Below are positions 24,985 to 33,517 of a stretch of 64,000 nucleotides of DNA, in pieces. The notes beneath the pieces were generated by a model, which was not told the DNA's origin, made no database searches, and saw only the letters and a program-made list of their open reading frames with translations. The position numbers and the translations under genes are program-made. Numbering within the stretch: position 1 is the first letter of the stretch; each line of letters begins with the position of its first letter. Source of the stretch: JBCBGF01 sp039193455 (lineage in GTDB: Bacteria; Pseudomonadota; Alphaproteobacteria; Rhodobacterales; Rhodobacteraceae); contig JBCCWO010000005.1 of NCBI GenBank assembly GCA_039193455.1, positions 62,001-126,000 of the forward strand, read 5' to 3'.

Positions 24985-26102
24985 GCGAGCACCGCATCAC
25001 CGAGATGCGCGTGCATTGCGTGTCGGTCCCGGCGCGGGCCGTTCATTCGCACGGGTCCGGGGATGTCGCGGGGATCAACGCCGCGCTGCTGGAGCTGGTC
25101 ACCGATACTGGCCTCACCGGCTGGGGCGAAGCCTCGCCCTGGCCTGTCTTTACCGGCACGCTTGAGGCCGCCGCCGCCGCGCTGCATGTCCACTTACGCC
25201 CGCATGTTATCGGCCAAGACCCCGTGCAAGTCGAACCCATGATGACCCAGGCCGATCGCCTGCTGGTGGGCCATAGCGAGGCGAAGGCGGCGCTGGAATG
25301 TGCCCTGCTGGACCTGACCGGGCAGATCACGGGCCTGCCGATCGCCGACCTTGTAGGCGGGCGACATCGCGACACGATCCCTCTGAGCTTTTCGGTGGCC
25401 AACCCGGATTTTGATGCCGATCTCGAGGATATCGCACAGCTTTGGGACGATGGCGTGCGGATCTACAAGCTGAAGACCGGCTTTGCCGACCATGCCTTTG
25501 ACCTGATGCGGCTCGAGCGGCTGCGGACCACGTATGGCGACGCCATACGCCTGCGCATCGACTACAATCAGGGCCTCTCGGCCCATGACGCGATCCGAAC
25601 CGTACGCGATCTTGAAGCGTTTCGGCCGGATTTCGTCGAGCAGCCCGTCAAATTGCATGAGCGCGAGGCGCTGGCCGCGATCACCCGTGCGGTCGATGTT
25701 CCGATCATGGCGGATGAAAGCGTCTTTGATCCTCGCGATGCCTTTCGCGGCGCGGCAGCGCGGATTGCCGATGTCTTTTCGCTTAAGACCGCGAAGTCAG
25801 GGGGCATTCGCCGCTGTATCGAAGTGGCCGCCATTGCCCGCGCGGCCGGGATCGAGGTGTATGGCGGCTGCATGTTCGAGACCTCGGTCGCGCATATGGC
25901 GGGCGCGCATCTGATGGCAGCAATCCCGGATCTGACCCTTGGCTGCGAGTTCTATATGTCGACCTACTATGCCGAAGCGGACCTTTCGGCAGCCCCCTTC
26001 CCCGTGGGGGGTGGACAGGTTCATGTGCCCCTAACGCCGGGTCTGGGCATGGTTCCAGATGCAAACAAGCTGGCGGCCTACCGCACAGAGCTGCTGACCT
26101 AG
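24981..26102 (+). CDS. Enolase-superfamily enzyme, MLE subgroup (racemase/dehydratase)
   Basis: A 373-residue enolase-superfamily protein. The catalytic residues are intact: Lys163 and Lys165 in YKLKTG (KxK), metal ligands Asp194, Glu220 and Asp245, and the opposing Lys269 in FSLKTAKSGG. This two-lysine layout defines the muconate lactonising subgroup, which includes muconate cycloisomerase, dipeptide epimerases, cis-3-hydroxyproline dehydratase and 4-hydroxyproline betaine epimerase. Neighbours (DadA-like dehydrogenase, Asp/Glu racemase family) favour an amino-acid or betaine substrate over muconate. The exact activity is unassigned. Confidence 0.83.
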   Translation: MSEHRITEMRVHCVSVPARAVHSHGSGDVAGINAALLELVTDTGLTGWGEASPWPVFTGTLEAAAAALHVHLRPHVIGQDPVQVEPMMTQADRLLVGHSEAKAALECALLDLTGQITGLPIADLVGGRHRDTIPLSFSVANPDFDADLEDIAQLWDDGVRIYKLKTGFADHAFDLMRLERLRTTYGDAIRLRIDYNQGLSAHDAIRTVRDLEAFRPDFVEQPVKLHEREALAAITRAVDVPIMADESVFDPRDAFRGAAARIADVFSLKTAKSGGIRRCIEVAAIARAAGIEVYGGCMFETSVAHMAGAHLMAAIPDLTLGCEFYMSTYYAEADLSAAPFPVGGGQVHVPLTPGLGMVPDANKLAAYRTELLT

Positions 26103-26118
26103 GCCGCGCGCAATGGGG

Positions 26119-27708
26119 TCAGGCCTGCCCGGTGGGCATCGGGGTCTGATCGATATGGCGCAACTCTGCCTGAGCGAGCGTTTCCAGAAGCTTTGCCTTG
26201 ATTGTCTGCGCCGCGGGGTCATCCCATAGATTGTCGAATTCTCCAGGGTCATCGTCCAGATCATAAAGCTCGCCCCAGCCCATCCCCTGAACGACGCTCA
26301 GACGATAGCGCGCATCGCGGATCGTGTGGATGTTTGGTCGGACCGCCAGCCCGTCCATTGGCTTTTGGTGCGAGTATTGGACAAAGGCCGCGGGCCGTGT
26401 CTCTTCCCCGAAGAGATCAAGGCCCTGCATCCCCCAAGCAGGTTCGATCCGGGCGCGTTCGAGAATGGTGGCCCCGATGTCGTGGGTCTGACCCAGGCGA
26501 TCGCTGCGTGCGCCGGACGCGCCGTCCGGATCGCTCCAAATGAACGGAACGCGCGTGATGGCTTCGTATTGCTCGGGGCCTTTGAACAGCAATCGATGAT
26601 CGCCTAGGTGATCGCCGTGATCGGTGGTGAAAAGCTTGACCGTCTCGGATTGTCGGCCCGCGTGTTCCAATGCCGTCTGAACGCGCCCCACGGCAGCGTC
26701 GATCATCGAGATCATGCCGCAGGTCAGTGCCTGCGCCTCTTGCGCCTCGCGGGGGGAACAGCCGATGGCCGCCATACCGCGCAGGTTTGCCTGCCCGCAT
26801 TCGCGCGCCGCAATCACGCCCTGAATATGGGGCGGCGGCGTCCAGTCGTTGCGGGTGAACGCCTCGGGCACCGCAAAATCCGCCGGATCGTACATGTCCC
26901 AATAGCGCCCGGGGGGGTTGAAGGGGTGGTGGGGATCGGGCCAGCTGACCATCAGGAAGAATGGGCGGTCATCGTCGGCCTGTCCGGCAAGCCAGGCCTC
27001 GGCCCGTTCGGCGATATAGGTCGTAGAGTAGAGCTCTTCGGGCACCGCGGTGCGAATGGCCTGCGGGCAGACATAGTCGTGGGGCAACTGGTTCTTGGGC
27101 CCGATCAGCGCGGCGGCGTCCGGCGCATGCGCCCGCAGCCAAGCGGTATAGTCGCCCCCGACACCGTCGCCATGACCGGTCACAAGCTCGACGTGGTCAA
27201 AGCCGTAGAACGGTGTCGGCACAGCGGGCTGTGGACCGCTCCAAAAGTCTGGGTCTTCGGTGGCGTAGATCGGTGTCTGCAGATCGTGGCGCACCGCTTC
27301 GCGCAGCGGCCCCTCGGCGCGGTGATAGCCTGGGCGCGGTTCCGGTATCTTTTGCAACGGGGGCTTGCCCGAGAACGTCTGAAGGTGGCTCTTGCCGATG
27401 AGCGCGGTCTTGTAGCCTGCGTCGCGCAATAGCTCGACAAAGGTCACGTTGCGCTGGGATAGCGGGATGCCGTTCATGCGCACCCCGTGATTGGCCGGCA
27501 TCCGGCCGGTCATGAGACTGGCACGGTTGGGCATGCAGACGGGGCTGGCCACGTAGAACCGGTCAAACGCCACGCCCTGCCCGGCGAGCGCATCAATGTG
27601 CGGGGTCTTGAGCAGCGGGTGGCCATAGCAGCCGAGGTAATCGGCGCGATGCTGATCGGTGATGTAGAGGATAAAGCTCGGGCGCTTCGCCCGGGTGTCC
27701 GTGGTCAT
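26119..27708 (-). CDS. Type I sulfatase
   Basis: A 529-residue alkaline-phosphatase-superfamily sulfatase. ITDQHRADYLGCYG supplies metal ligands. Cys58 in CMPNRASLMTGR is the residue converted to formylglycine (CxPxR core). FTTDHGDHLGDH holds the second metal-binding pair. It hydrolyses a sulfate ester. There is no evident signal peptide, which suggests cytoplasmic action on an imported ester. I start at 27708, where GGGGAGG precedes ATG; an upstream extension is open but lacks a ribosome site. It is divergent from the GntR gene at 27850. No formylglycine-generating enzyme is visible in the window. Confidence 0.92.
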   Translation of the reverse strand: MTTDTRAKRPSFILYITDQHRADYLGCYGHPLLKTPHIDALAGQGVAFDRFYVASPVCMPNRASLMTGRMPANHGVRMNGIPLSQRNVTFVELLRDAGYKTALIGKSHLQTFSGKPPLQKIPEPRPGYHRAEGPLREAVRHDLQTPIYATEDPDFWSGPQPAVPTPFYGFDHVELVTGHGDGVGGDYTAWLRAHAPDAAALIGPKNQLPHDYVCPQAIRTAVPEELYSTTYIAERAEAWLAGQADDDRPFFLMVSWPDPHHPFNPPGRYWDMYDPADFAVPEAFTRNDWTPPPHIQGVIAARECGQANLRGMAAIGCSPREAQEAQALTCGMISMIDAAVGRVQTALEHAGRQSETVKLFTTDHGDHLGDHRLLFKGPEQYEAITRVPFIWSDPDGASGARSDRLGQTHDIGATILERARIEPAWGMQGLDLFGEETRPAAFVQYSHQKPMDGLAVRPNIHTIRDARYRLSVVQGMGWGELYDLDDDPGEFDNLWDDPAAQTIKAKLLETLAQAELRHIDQTPMPTGQA

Positions 27709-27817
27709 CTGTTTGCAACCTCCCCTCGCCTTGCGCCCTGCCCTGTTTCGCGTCGCCTGTGGGGCACGCGTCCGCCTCACCTCTGGATAAGCGCAGATTT
27801 GACACTAAATGGCAAAT

Positions 27818-27829
27818 AATCGATATTTT
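27818..27829. promoter_or_regulatory. Candidate operator AATCGATATTTT upstream of gntR
   Basis: An AT-rich element in the 141-bp gap between the sulfatase and the second gntR gene. Near-copies occur at 34432-34446 (CGATAATATTTTCCC) and 34458-34469 (AATCGATATTAT), in the divergent control region of the FAH and YciI operons. Shared sites suggest that the GntR protein encoded at 27850 controls both places. This is inferred from similarity only. Confidence 0.45.
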
Positions 27830-27849
27830 CCGCAGGAGGCCAGGATTTC

Positions 27850-28524
27850 ATGAATGCGCTCGATCTGTCGACCGAAGACGGCTCTGCGACCCAGCGCGCC
27901 TATCGCCGCCTGCGCCATATGATCGTTACCGGCGATCTGAGACCGGGTGAAAAGCTGAAGATCGAGGTTCTGCGCAAACGTCTGGACACGGGCGCGTCGC
28001 CGATCCGCGAGGCACTGAGCCTGCTCACCTCGGACAAGCTTGTCGATCGGATTGACCAACGCGGCTTTCGCACCGCCGAAGTGAGCGTGCGGAATTTCAA
28101 GGAGATTCTGCTGCTGCGTTGCACGCTGGAAGACGTGGCCCTGCGCCAGAGCATCGCGCATGCCACGCAAGAGTGGGAAGAGAACATTGTTCTTGCCCAT
28201 CACCGGATGCAGCGCGCCAAGGCGACCGGGCTTGCGGCGTTTGAAGACCTGCACAAGGTGTTCCACATGACGCTCTTGTCCGAGGCACCGTCGCCCATCT
28301 TGCTGCAATTCTGCTCGCAGCTCTATGACCTGAACATCCGCTACCGGTATCTTGCAGGCAGCGGGTTGAACTATCAGGACCGCGACGTGAACGAAGAGCA
28401 TACCGGCATCCTCGACGCCGCCGTCGCGCGCGATGCCGATCTGGCGAGCGAGCGGTTGATGAGCCACTACACGCTGACCGGTGCCTATCTGTCCGGCTTG
28501 GTTGGCGAGGCCGCCAATCTCTAG
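27850..28524 (+). CDS. GntR-family regulator (FCD subfamily)
   Basis: A 224-residue regulator with an N-terminal winged helix (PGEKLKIEVLRKRLDTGASPIREALSLL) and a C-terminal helical FCD domain with FHMTLLSEA and NEEHTGILDAA. AGGAGG lies upstream of the ATG at slightly long spacing. Its 3' end overlaps the convergent dioxygenase gene by 4 bases. It is a plausible local regulator of the aromatic/malonate operons, because similar CGATAT elements occur upstream of it and in the 34.4-kb divergent promoter. Confidence 0.9.
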   Translation: MNALDLSTEDGSATQRAYRRLRHMIVTGDLRPGEKLKIEVLRKRLDTGASPIREALSLLTSDKLVDRIDQRGFRTAEVSVRNFKEILLLRCTLEDVALRQSIAHATQEWEENIVLAHHRMQRAKATGLAAFEDLHKVFHMTLLSEAPSPILLQFCSQLYDLNIRYRYLAGSGLNYQDRDVNEEHTGILDAAVARDADLASERLMSHYTLTGAYLSGLVGEAANL

Positions 28525-29399
28525 GTGGACGCCTTCGGCACAAGCGTGAGGTCGAAGGCAACCTTCAGATAGGCATCCGGCACTTTTCCGGACAGCTCGA
28601 ACCCGCTGTCAGGGAAGCTGCCTGCCGGCATGTCTTCATATTGCATCACAAGATCATCGCGCACGCCAAAGACCGTGTCCTGATCAAGGTAGGGGTCGCC
28701 CTCGGGGAACACTTCGGTGACGAGCGGGCGAAAGCCTTCGGCCTCGGCGATGAAGTGCAGGTGGGACGGGCGCCACGGGTGGCGGCCACAGGCCCGCAGG
28801 ATGTCACCCACCGGCCCGTCCGATGGCACCGTGTATTCCACCGGGCGCACAGTGGTGAAGGCGTAGCGCCCATCATCGCCAACCGTTTGCAAGCCGTGGA
28901 AGGAATAGGTGTCCTGCTCGGCATCCTGGCTGGAATACAGACCGTTGGGCGCGGTTTGCCAGATATCCAGAGTGGCACCGGGGATCGGGTTCCCGGCGGT
29001 ATCCTTCACCACCCCTTCAACCAGCAACAGCGGCTCGGGATAGTGGCGCCGCATGTCCGCACCCACGGGCAGCGGCGGTGAGCCCGAGATGTGGAACGGG
29101 CCCAGGACCGAGGACGACGTGCCCTCGGGCGTGGAATTGATCATGTCCACCAGCGACGACAGGCCCAGCACGTCCGAAAGCAGCACGAACTCGTGCCGTT
29201 CGGCATCCGAGATTTCGCCGGCGCGTTCGAGAAAGGCGATTCCGGTGTTCCACTCTTCATGGGTGAGGTTCACCTCTTTGGCGAAGTCGTGGAGATGGCG
29301 CACGAGGCTTCCCATCACTTCGCGCAGGCGCGGGTTCACGTCATCGCCGAGATACCCCATGAAAACATCGGTGATATTGTCTTTGGTCACGTTGCGCAT
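28521..29399 (-). CDS. Intradiol ring-cleavage dioxygenase (catechol/hydroxyquinol 1,2-dioxygenase type)
   Basis: A 292-residue non-heme Fe(III) dioxygenase. The N-terminal 100 residues are the helical dimerisation domain of catechol and hydroxyquinol 1,2-dioxygenases. LDIWQTAPNGLYSSQD is the family signature. Iron ligands are Tyr155, Tyr189, His213 and His215 (RPSHLHF). It cleaves a catechol or hydroxyquinol between the hydroxyls to a muconate or maleylacetate. It is the last gene of the minus operon that includes a TRAP importer, a RutE-like reductase and an FAH hydrolase. No maleylacetate reductase or lactone hydrolase is in the window, so the downstream route is open. Confidence 0.92.
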   Translation of the reverse strand: MRNVTKDNITDVFMGYLGDDVNPRLREVMGSLVRHLHDFAKEVNLTHEEWNTGIAFLERAGEISDAERHEFVLLSDVLGLSSLVDMINSTPEGTSSSVLGPFHISGSPPLPVGADMRRHYPEPLLLVEGVVKDTAGNPIPGATLDIWQTAPNGLYSSQDAEQDTYSFHGLQTVGDDGRYAFTTVRPVEYTVPSDGPVGDILRACGRHPWRPSHLHFIAEAEGFRPLVTEVFPEGDPYLDQDTVFGVRDDLVMQYEDMPAGSFPDSGFELSGKVPDAYLKVAFDLTLVPKAST

Positions 29400-29418
29400 G
29401 GGCTACGGGTCCTTGTTG

Positions 29419-30723
29419 TTAGATCAGGGCGAGGCTGAGCACCGGGTAGCGGATCAGCACGATGAGCACGAGCAGCATCACAAAGGCGAAGGGCAGCGCG
29501 CCGAGGAACACATCCTTGAGTTTGATGCGGTCGTCGTCAAGCGTGGCCTTGATGACAAAGCAACTGAGCCCAAGCGGCGGCGTGAGAAGCCCGATCTCGG
29601 CGGCAACAACGGCGACGATGCCAAACCAGACGAGGCTAAGGCCCATGCTCTCGATGAGGCCGAGGAATAGCGGGACGACGATCAGGATGATCGACGCGGT
29701 ATCGAGGATCGTGCCGAGAAACAGCATCAGCACGACCATCAGCGTCATGATCCAGAAGAAGCTAAAGTTGTTCTCGGCCAGAATGGACTGCAGCTCGTTT
29801 GGCAGCCCGGCGATGCCGAGCATGCGGGCATACATCGACGCAGCCGTGATCAGGAAGAGGAGCGCGGCGGTGATGTGCCCGGTTTCCAGCACCGTCTCCC
29901 AGAAGCTTTTGAGGTTCACCTTGCCGCGCGCAATGGCGATCAGCGCGCCGAGCAGAGAGCCTGCGGCGCCCGCCTCAACCGGTGTTGTCCAGCCGGTATA
30001 AATCCCGCCGAGCACGACAATGATCAGGGCGATGATCGGGATGGTTTTCCCGGCGATTTCGCCCCAGCCCATCAGTTCGATATCCTCGACGGTCGTGCCG
30101 CCCACGAATTTCGGTGTGACCCGACCCATGATCCAGATCGCGACAACGTAAGCCGCGGCGAGGAGGAGGCCGGGGATCACGCCGGCCAGAAACATCTCGC
30201 CCACGCTTTGCTCGGCGACAGCGGAATAGATGATCAGCATCGCCGAGGGCGGGATGATCATGCCAAGCACGCTCGATCCCGCAACGACGCCAACGGCGAA
30301 GCGCGGGTTGTAGTCGTGGCTGAGCATCGCCGGCACCGACATCTTTGAGAATACCGAGGCGCTGGCGATGGATGATCCAGTCACAGCCGCAAAAACTGCA
30401 TTGGCTCCGACTGTGGCCATGCCGATGCCGCCCGTGATCCGGCGGCAGCCCTGGTTCAGCACCGTGTAGATGTCCTGCCCCAGCCCCGCCTTGGAGACGA
30501 TGAGCCCCATGAAGACGAACAGTGGAATTGTCGCGAATGTGTATTCCATCGGGCTGTCGCCGATGGCGATCTTGGTCAGCGCAAAGGAGAGATCGACATT
30601 GCCCCGCATGATCCAGATCGCGAGGAACGAGACCATGCCAAGCGCAATGGGGATGTAGACGCCGAGCCAGATTAGCACGACGATGGCCACGATCGAAACC
30701 AGACCGATAGTGACGGGGTCCAT
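29419..30723 (-). CDS. TRAP transporter large permease (DctM type)
   Basis: A 434-residue polytopic membrane protein with the DctM features GANAVFAAVTGSSIASASVFSKM, GSSVLGMIIPPSAML and AEIGLLTPPLGLSCFV. It is the transport subunit of the second TRAP system here. It abuts the small permease gene (shared base at 30723) and is followed 19 bases later by the dioxygenase gene. The transported compound may be an aromatic acid, or malonate given the nearby matAB genes and the known MatPQM malonate TRAP systems; the sequence does not decide. Confidence 0.93.
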   Translation of the reverse strand: MDPVTIGLVSIVAIVVLIWLGVYIPIALGMVSFLAIWIMRGNVDLSFALTKIAIGDSPMEYTFATIPLFVFMGLIVSKAGLGQDIYTVLNQGCRRITGGIGMATVGANAVFAAVTGSSIASASVFSKMSVPAMLSHDYNPRFAVGVVAGSSVLGMIIPPSAMLIIYSAVAEQSVGEMFLAGVIPGLLLAAAYVVAIWIMGRVTPKFVGGTTVEDIELMGWGEIAGKTIPIIALIIVVLGGIYTGWTTPVEAGAAGSLLGALIAIARGKVNLKSFWETVLETGHITAALLFLITAASMYARMLGIAGLPNELQSILAENNFSFFWIMTLMVVLMLFLGTILDTASIILIVVPLFLGLIESMGLSLVWFGIVAVVAAEIGLLTPPLGLSCFVIKATLDDDRIKLKDVFLGALPFAFVMLLVLIVLIRYPVLSLALI

Positions 30724-31256
30724 CAGGCGGCGTCCTCTCCGTGGGCGTCCGTCCCTGCGGGCTCATACGGGCGCAGGATGATCCGCAGTGCGAAATGGAT
30801 CGCGCAGAGGCAAGAGGACAGGAAAATCGCTAGCTTGATCGGCCACCAAGGTGCGGTGAACACGCCCGGCACACCAAAGAAGTCCTGCGTTTCCCACATA
30901 TCGAGGAATTCCGGCCAGATCGCGTAGGCCACGATCAGCATGAAGGTCATTGAGAACCCGTCTATCAGCCGCGAGAGCGTGCGCCCTGCCCCGCGGTTGC
31001 GGCGGGTGATCATGCCGAGCAACCCGTCTGAGCGTGTGAGCCGCCCGGCGCGGATCACGTCTGGCAGTTGTAGAAAGACGATCATCACCAGCGAGAACTG
31101 CACAACCTCATATGTCCCACGGAACGGCTGGTTGAAGAGACCGCGTGCAACGATCTCGTAATTCACCATCAGGATCATCAGGATGATGATGAGGGTGCCA
31201 GCGGCGTTGGCCGCCTGGGCGACGCCGCTGGCAATTTTGTCAAAGGTTCGGATCAC
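30723..31256 (-). CDS. TRAP transporter small permease (DctQ type)
   Basis: A 177-residue protein with four predicted membrane helices. It has the DctQ-like segment NQPFRGTYEVVQFSLVMIVFLQLPDVIRAGRLTR. It lies between the binding protein gene (22 bp upstream) and the large permease gene (overlapping). Confidence 0.9.
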   Translation of the reverse strand: MIRTFDKIASGVAQAANAAGTLIIILMILMVNYEIVARGLFNQPFRGTYEVVQFSLVMIVFLQLPDVIRAGRLTRSDGLLGMITRRNRGAGRTLSRLIDGFSMTFMLIVAYAIWPEFLDMWETQDFFGVPGVFTAPWWPIKLAIFLSSCLCAIHFALRIILRPYEPAGTDAHGEDAA

Positions 31257-31278
31257 GTCCGACGCCCCCGAGTGGATC

Positions 31279-32358
31279 TCAGTTCGTCGCTGGCGCGGCC
31301 CAGTCGCGCAATGGCGTGTATCCCGCTTCTTCGAGCTTGCCGAGATAGGCGTTCAGCATCTCGCTGCCGGGCTCGCCCTTGGCATCGAGGTTCGTGGCCC
31401 ATTCCTGCGCGATGTTCGGCATGGCCATGGCCCAGGCTTCACGCTCGGCAGGATCCATCTCTACAATCGTGCCACCACCGGCGACGAAGGCGTCGCGGCT
31501 GGCCTGGGCGCGATCCATCGCGATACCAGCGACGTGATCGCGGTAAAGCACGGCGACCTCTTCCAGGACGCCCTTCACCTCGTCGGGCAGACCATCCCAG
31601 TAGTCCTTGTTCACGGTGATCGTCTTTGAATTCACCGCACCAAGGTCCGCCTTGATCATGTAGGGCGCGACTTCGGCGATCTTGAAGGTCGCTGCGGACT
31701 CAGGCCAAAGCATCGCGGCATCGACAAGGCCCGTCTGAACCATGTTGTAGAAGTCGGTCAGACCGCCCCGCACGCCCGCAGTCCCTTTGATGCCTTCCAA
31801 GTAGCGCAGGTTCATCCCTGCACCGGCGATCTTTTTGCCTTCAAGATCAGCCAGCGAATTCACCGGCGTCTTCGAAAAGATCTGATAGGTGTCGAGCACG
31901 ACGCCCGTGGCCAGGTAGACCTGGTTCTGGGCCGCGAACTCGTTCTGCATCGTCGGGAATTCCTTGGCGATCTCGTCAACCGCCTGGGCCACCGCCCGTG
32001 CGTCTGGCGCGATCATCGGCGTCACGGCCGAGATTGCCTGGCTCGGCAGCTTCGAGTTGTGGAAGATCGTCGTCACGATGCCGATATCGCCGAGGCCAAG
32101 CTCGATCCCTTCGAGCACGCCTTTCGGCTTCACGATGGAGCCACCATAGCTTTCCTGCCATTCCATCTCGTAATTGCCGCTCTCGGCGAGGCGCTTGTCG
32201 ACCTCGGGGATGAAGAAGTTGGTGAACTCCTGCACCCAGAGCGCGCGCGCCGGGTAGCCGTCGATGACGACCGCCTTGATCGTCTCGGTCGCAGCGGCTG
32301 GAACCGCCACCAGCGTCGCAAGCGCAACGCCGTAAACAGTTGATTTCAAGTTGATCAT
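31279..32358 (-). CDS. TRAP transporter substrate-binding protein
   Basis: A 359-residue periplasmic binding protein with a Sec signal peptide ending around VAVPAAA-TE. The core resembles DctP proteins: GVLEGIELGLGDIGIV, NSLADLEGKKIAGAGMNLRYLEGI at the ligand-binding region, and FYNMVQTGLVDAAMLW. It is longer than the first TRAP binding protein and clearly not a recent duplicate of it. AGGGAGGAATG precedes the ATG. The ligand is unknown; the operon suggests an organic acid. Confidence 0.9.
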   Translation of the reverse strand: MINLKSTVYGVALATLVAVPAAATETIKAVVIDGYPARALWVQEFTNFFIPEVDKRLAESGNYEMEWQESYGGSIVKPKGVLEGIELGLGDIGIVTTIFHNSKLPSQAISAVTPMIAPDARAVAQAVDEIAKEFPTMQNEFAAQNQVYLATGVVLDTYQIFSKTPVNSLADLEGKKIAGAGMNLRYLEGIKGTAGVRGGLTDFYNMVQTGLVDAAMLWPESAATFKIAEVAPYMIKADLGAVNSKTITVNKDYWDGLPDEVKGVLEEVAVLYRDHVAGIAMDRAQASRDAFVAGGGTIVEMDPAEREAWAMAMPNIAQEWATNLDAKGEPGSEMLNAYLGKLEEAGYTPLRDWAAPATN

Positions 32359-32392
32359 GTCATTCCTCCCTAAGATACGTTTGCGTGAATGT

Positions 32393-32848
32393 TCAGGCTT
32401 TCACCCAGGTCACCGTCAGTTCCGTTCCCGCGTTTTCGTATAGTTTTGCAATCGGACAGTACTTGGCCGTCTCGTCCCCCACGCGTTGCAGCTGTTCCTC
32501 CGACAGACTGCCATCCGAGGTCACCGTGAGCCGGATCGCCTTGAACGGAACCTCCACCTCTTCCATCAGCAAAACGCCGCGGCGGTCAAAGTCGACCTCC
32601 ATGGCGAAATCGAGATGGCCGATATCGACGCCAAGCTTGTCGGCGCATTTGTTGCCGATCACGTTGGTGCAGCCGATGAGCGCCGAAAACGCCGTCTCGG
32701 TCGGTGCGGCGCCTTCGTTGGTGCCACCGCGTTCGGTCGGCTCGTCAATCACCTGCACAAGGTCGCGCACATGCGTTTCGCTGCGCGAATGGCTGGTACC
32801 TGTGCCGGTAAGCTTCTGGGTGATAGTGGTCTTTTGCCGGATCGCCAT
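32393..32848 (-). CDS. OsmC-family protein
   Basis: A 151-residue OsmC/Ohr-like protein. The two active-site cysteines are present as Cys60 in SALIGCTN and Cys131 in KYCPIAK. Ohr and OsmC use such pairs to reduce organic hydroperoxides with lipoyl or thiol donors. Placed between a nitroreductase and a TRAP binding protein, it may protect against oxidants generated by the ring-cleavage pathway. Some OsmC-like proteins act in other ways, so the peroxidase role is inferred. Confidence 0.85.
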   Translation of the reverse strand: MAIRQKTTITQKLTGTGTSHSRSETHVRDLVQVIDEPTERGGTNEGAAPTETAFSALIGCTNVIGNKCADKLGVDIGHLDFAMEVDFDRRGVLLMEEVEVPFKAIRLTVTSDGSLSEEQLQRVGDETAKYCPIAKLYENAGTELTVTWVKA

Positions 32849-32851
32849 GGC

Positions 32852-33517
32852 TCAGATCACCTCACACACATCATCGAAGGCAAAGCGCGGCAGTTTCGGG
32901 AAAAGCGCGGTTTCGTCCGCGTAGCCGAAGTTGCACAGGAAATTCGATTTCCATCCGCTATCGGCAAAGAACTCTTCGTCCACGATCTGGTTCGAGAAGC
33001 CCGACATTGCGCCCACATCCAGCCCAAGCGCCCGGGCGGCGACCATGAAATAGGCCCCTTGCAGCGTGGAGTTCCGGAAGGCGGTGTCATGGATATGCTG
33101 ATCCTTACCCGCAAACATTGGCTTTCGGTCTTCGTGCGGGAAGAGGAAGTCGAGCTTTTGCCAGAACTCAGGATCCCAGGCGATGATTGCGGTCATCGGC
33201 GCGGCGCGCATCTTTTCCACGTTCTTGGGCTTGAGCGCTTTGGCGAGCCGATCCTTGGCATCGGCGCTTTTGACGAACACGAACCGCGCCGGGCAGGTGT
33301 TCATGCTGGTCGGGCCCTGGATCGTGATGTCGAAGAGCATGTGCAGAACGTCGTCGGAAATCGGCGTGTCGCGCCAGGCATAGTGGGACCGGGCATCGCG
33401 CAGGATCAGGTCGATTTCGCCGTCCCCAAGGCGTGCCACGCGGTCGCGCAGATCGCGCACCGCCTGTTGCGCCGTCGCGCGTGCGGGATCGATGGTGCTT
33501 GCCGCGTCTTCCATCAC
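32852..33517 (-). CDS. RutE-like malonic semialdehyde reductase (nitroreductase family)
   Basis: A 221-residue flavin nitroreductase-family protein that follows E. coli RutE closely: GPTSMNTCPARFVF, APMTAIIAWDPEFW, TAFRNSTLQGAYFMVAARALGLDVGAMSGF and KSNFLCNFGYAD. RutE reduces malonic semialdehyde to 3-hydroxypropionate in pyrimidine degradation. No other rut gene is here. The nearby malonyl-CoA synthetase and decarboxylase make a malonyl-type C3 intermediate attractive. It overlaps the FAH-family gene by 4 bases. Similarity is from memory of the E. coli sequence, not a search. Confidence 0.85.
   Translation of the reverse strand: MMEDAASTIDPARATAQQAVRDLRDRVARLGDGEIDLILRDARSHYAWRDTPISDDVLHMLFDITIQGPTSMNTCPARFVFVKSADAKDRLAKALKPKNVEKMRAAPMTAIIAWDPEFWQKLDFLFPHEDRKPMFAGKDQHIHDTAFRNSTLQGAYFMVAARALGLDVGAMSGFSNQIVDEEFFADSGWKSNFLCNFGYADETALFPKLPRFAFDDVCEVI

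Noticed and set aside
24981..26102. Muconate cycloisomerase completing a catechol branch with the intradiol dioxygenase
   Set aside because: The KxK subgroup would allow it, but the gene belongs to a separate GntR operon with amino-acid-type enzymes, and no muconolactone isomerase or enol-lactonase accompanies it. I kept it as unassigned.
26094..26122. CTGACC/GGTCAG pair between the convergent enolase-superfamily and sulfatase genes as a terminator
   Set aside because: The stem is only 6 bp with a 17-base loop and no T run, too weak to call.
32852..33517. Nitroreductase-family protein as the missing FbiB-type dehydro-F420 reductase
   Set aside because: It matches RutE block for block and lies 22 kb away in another operon, so a role in F420 synthesis is not supported.
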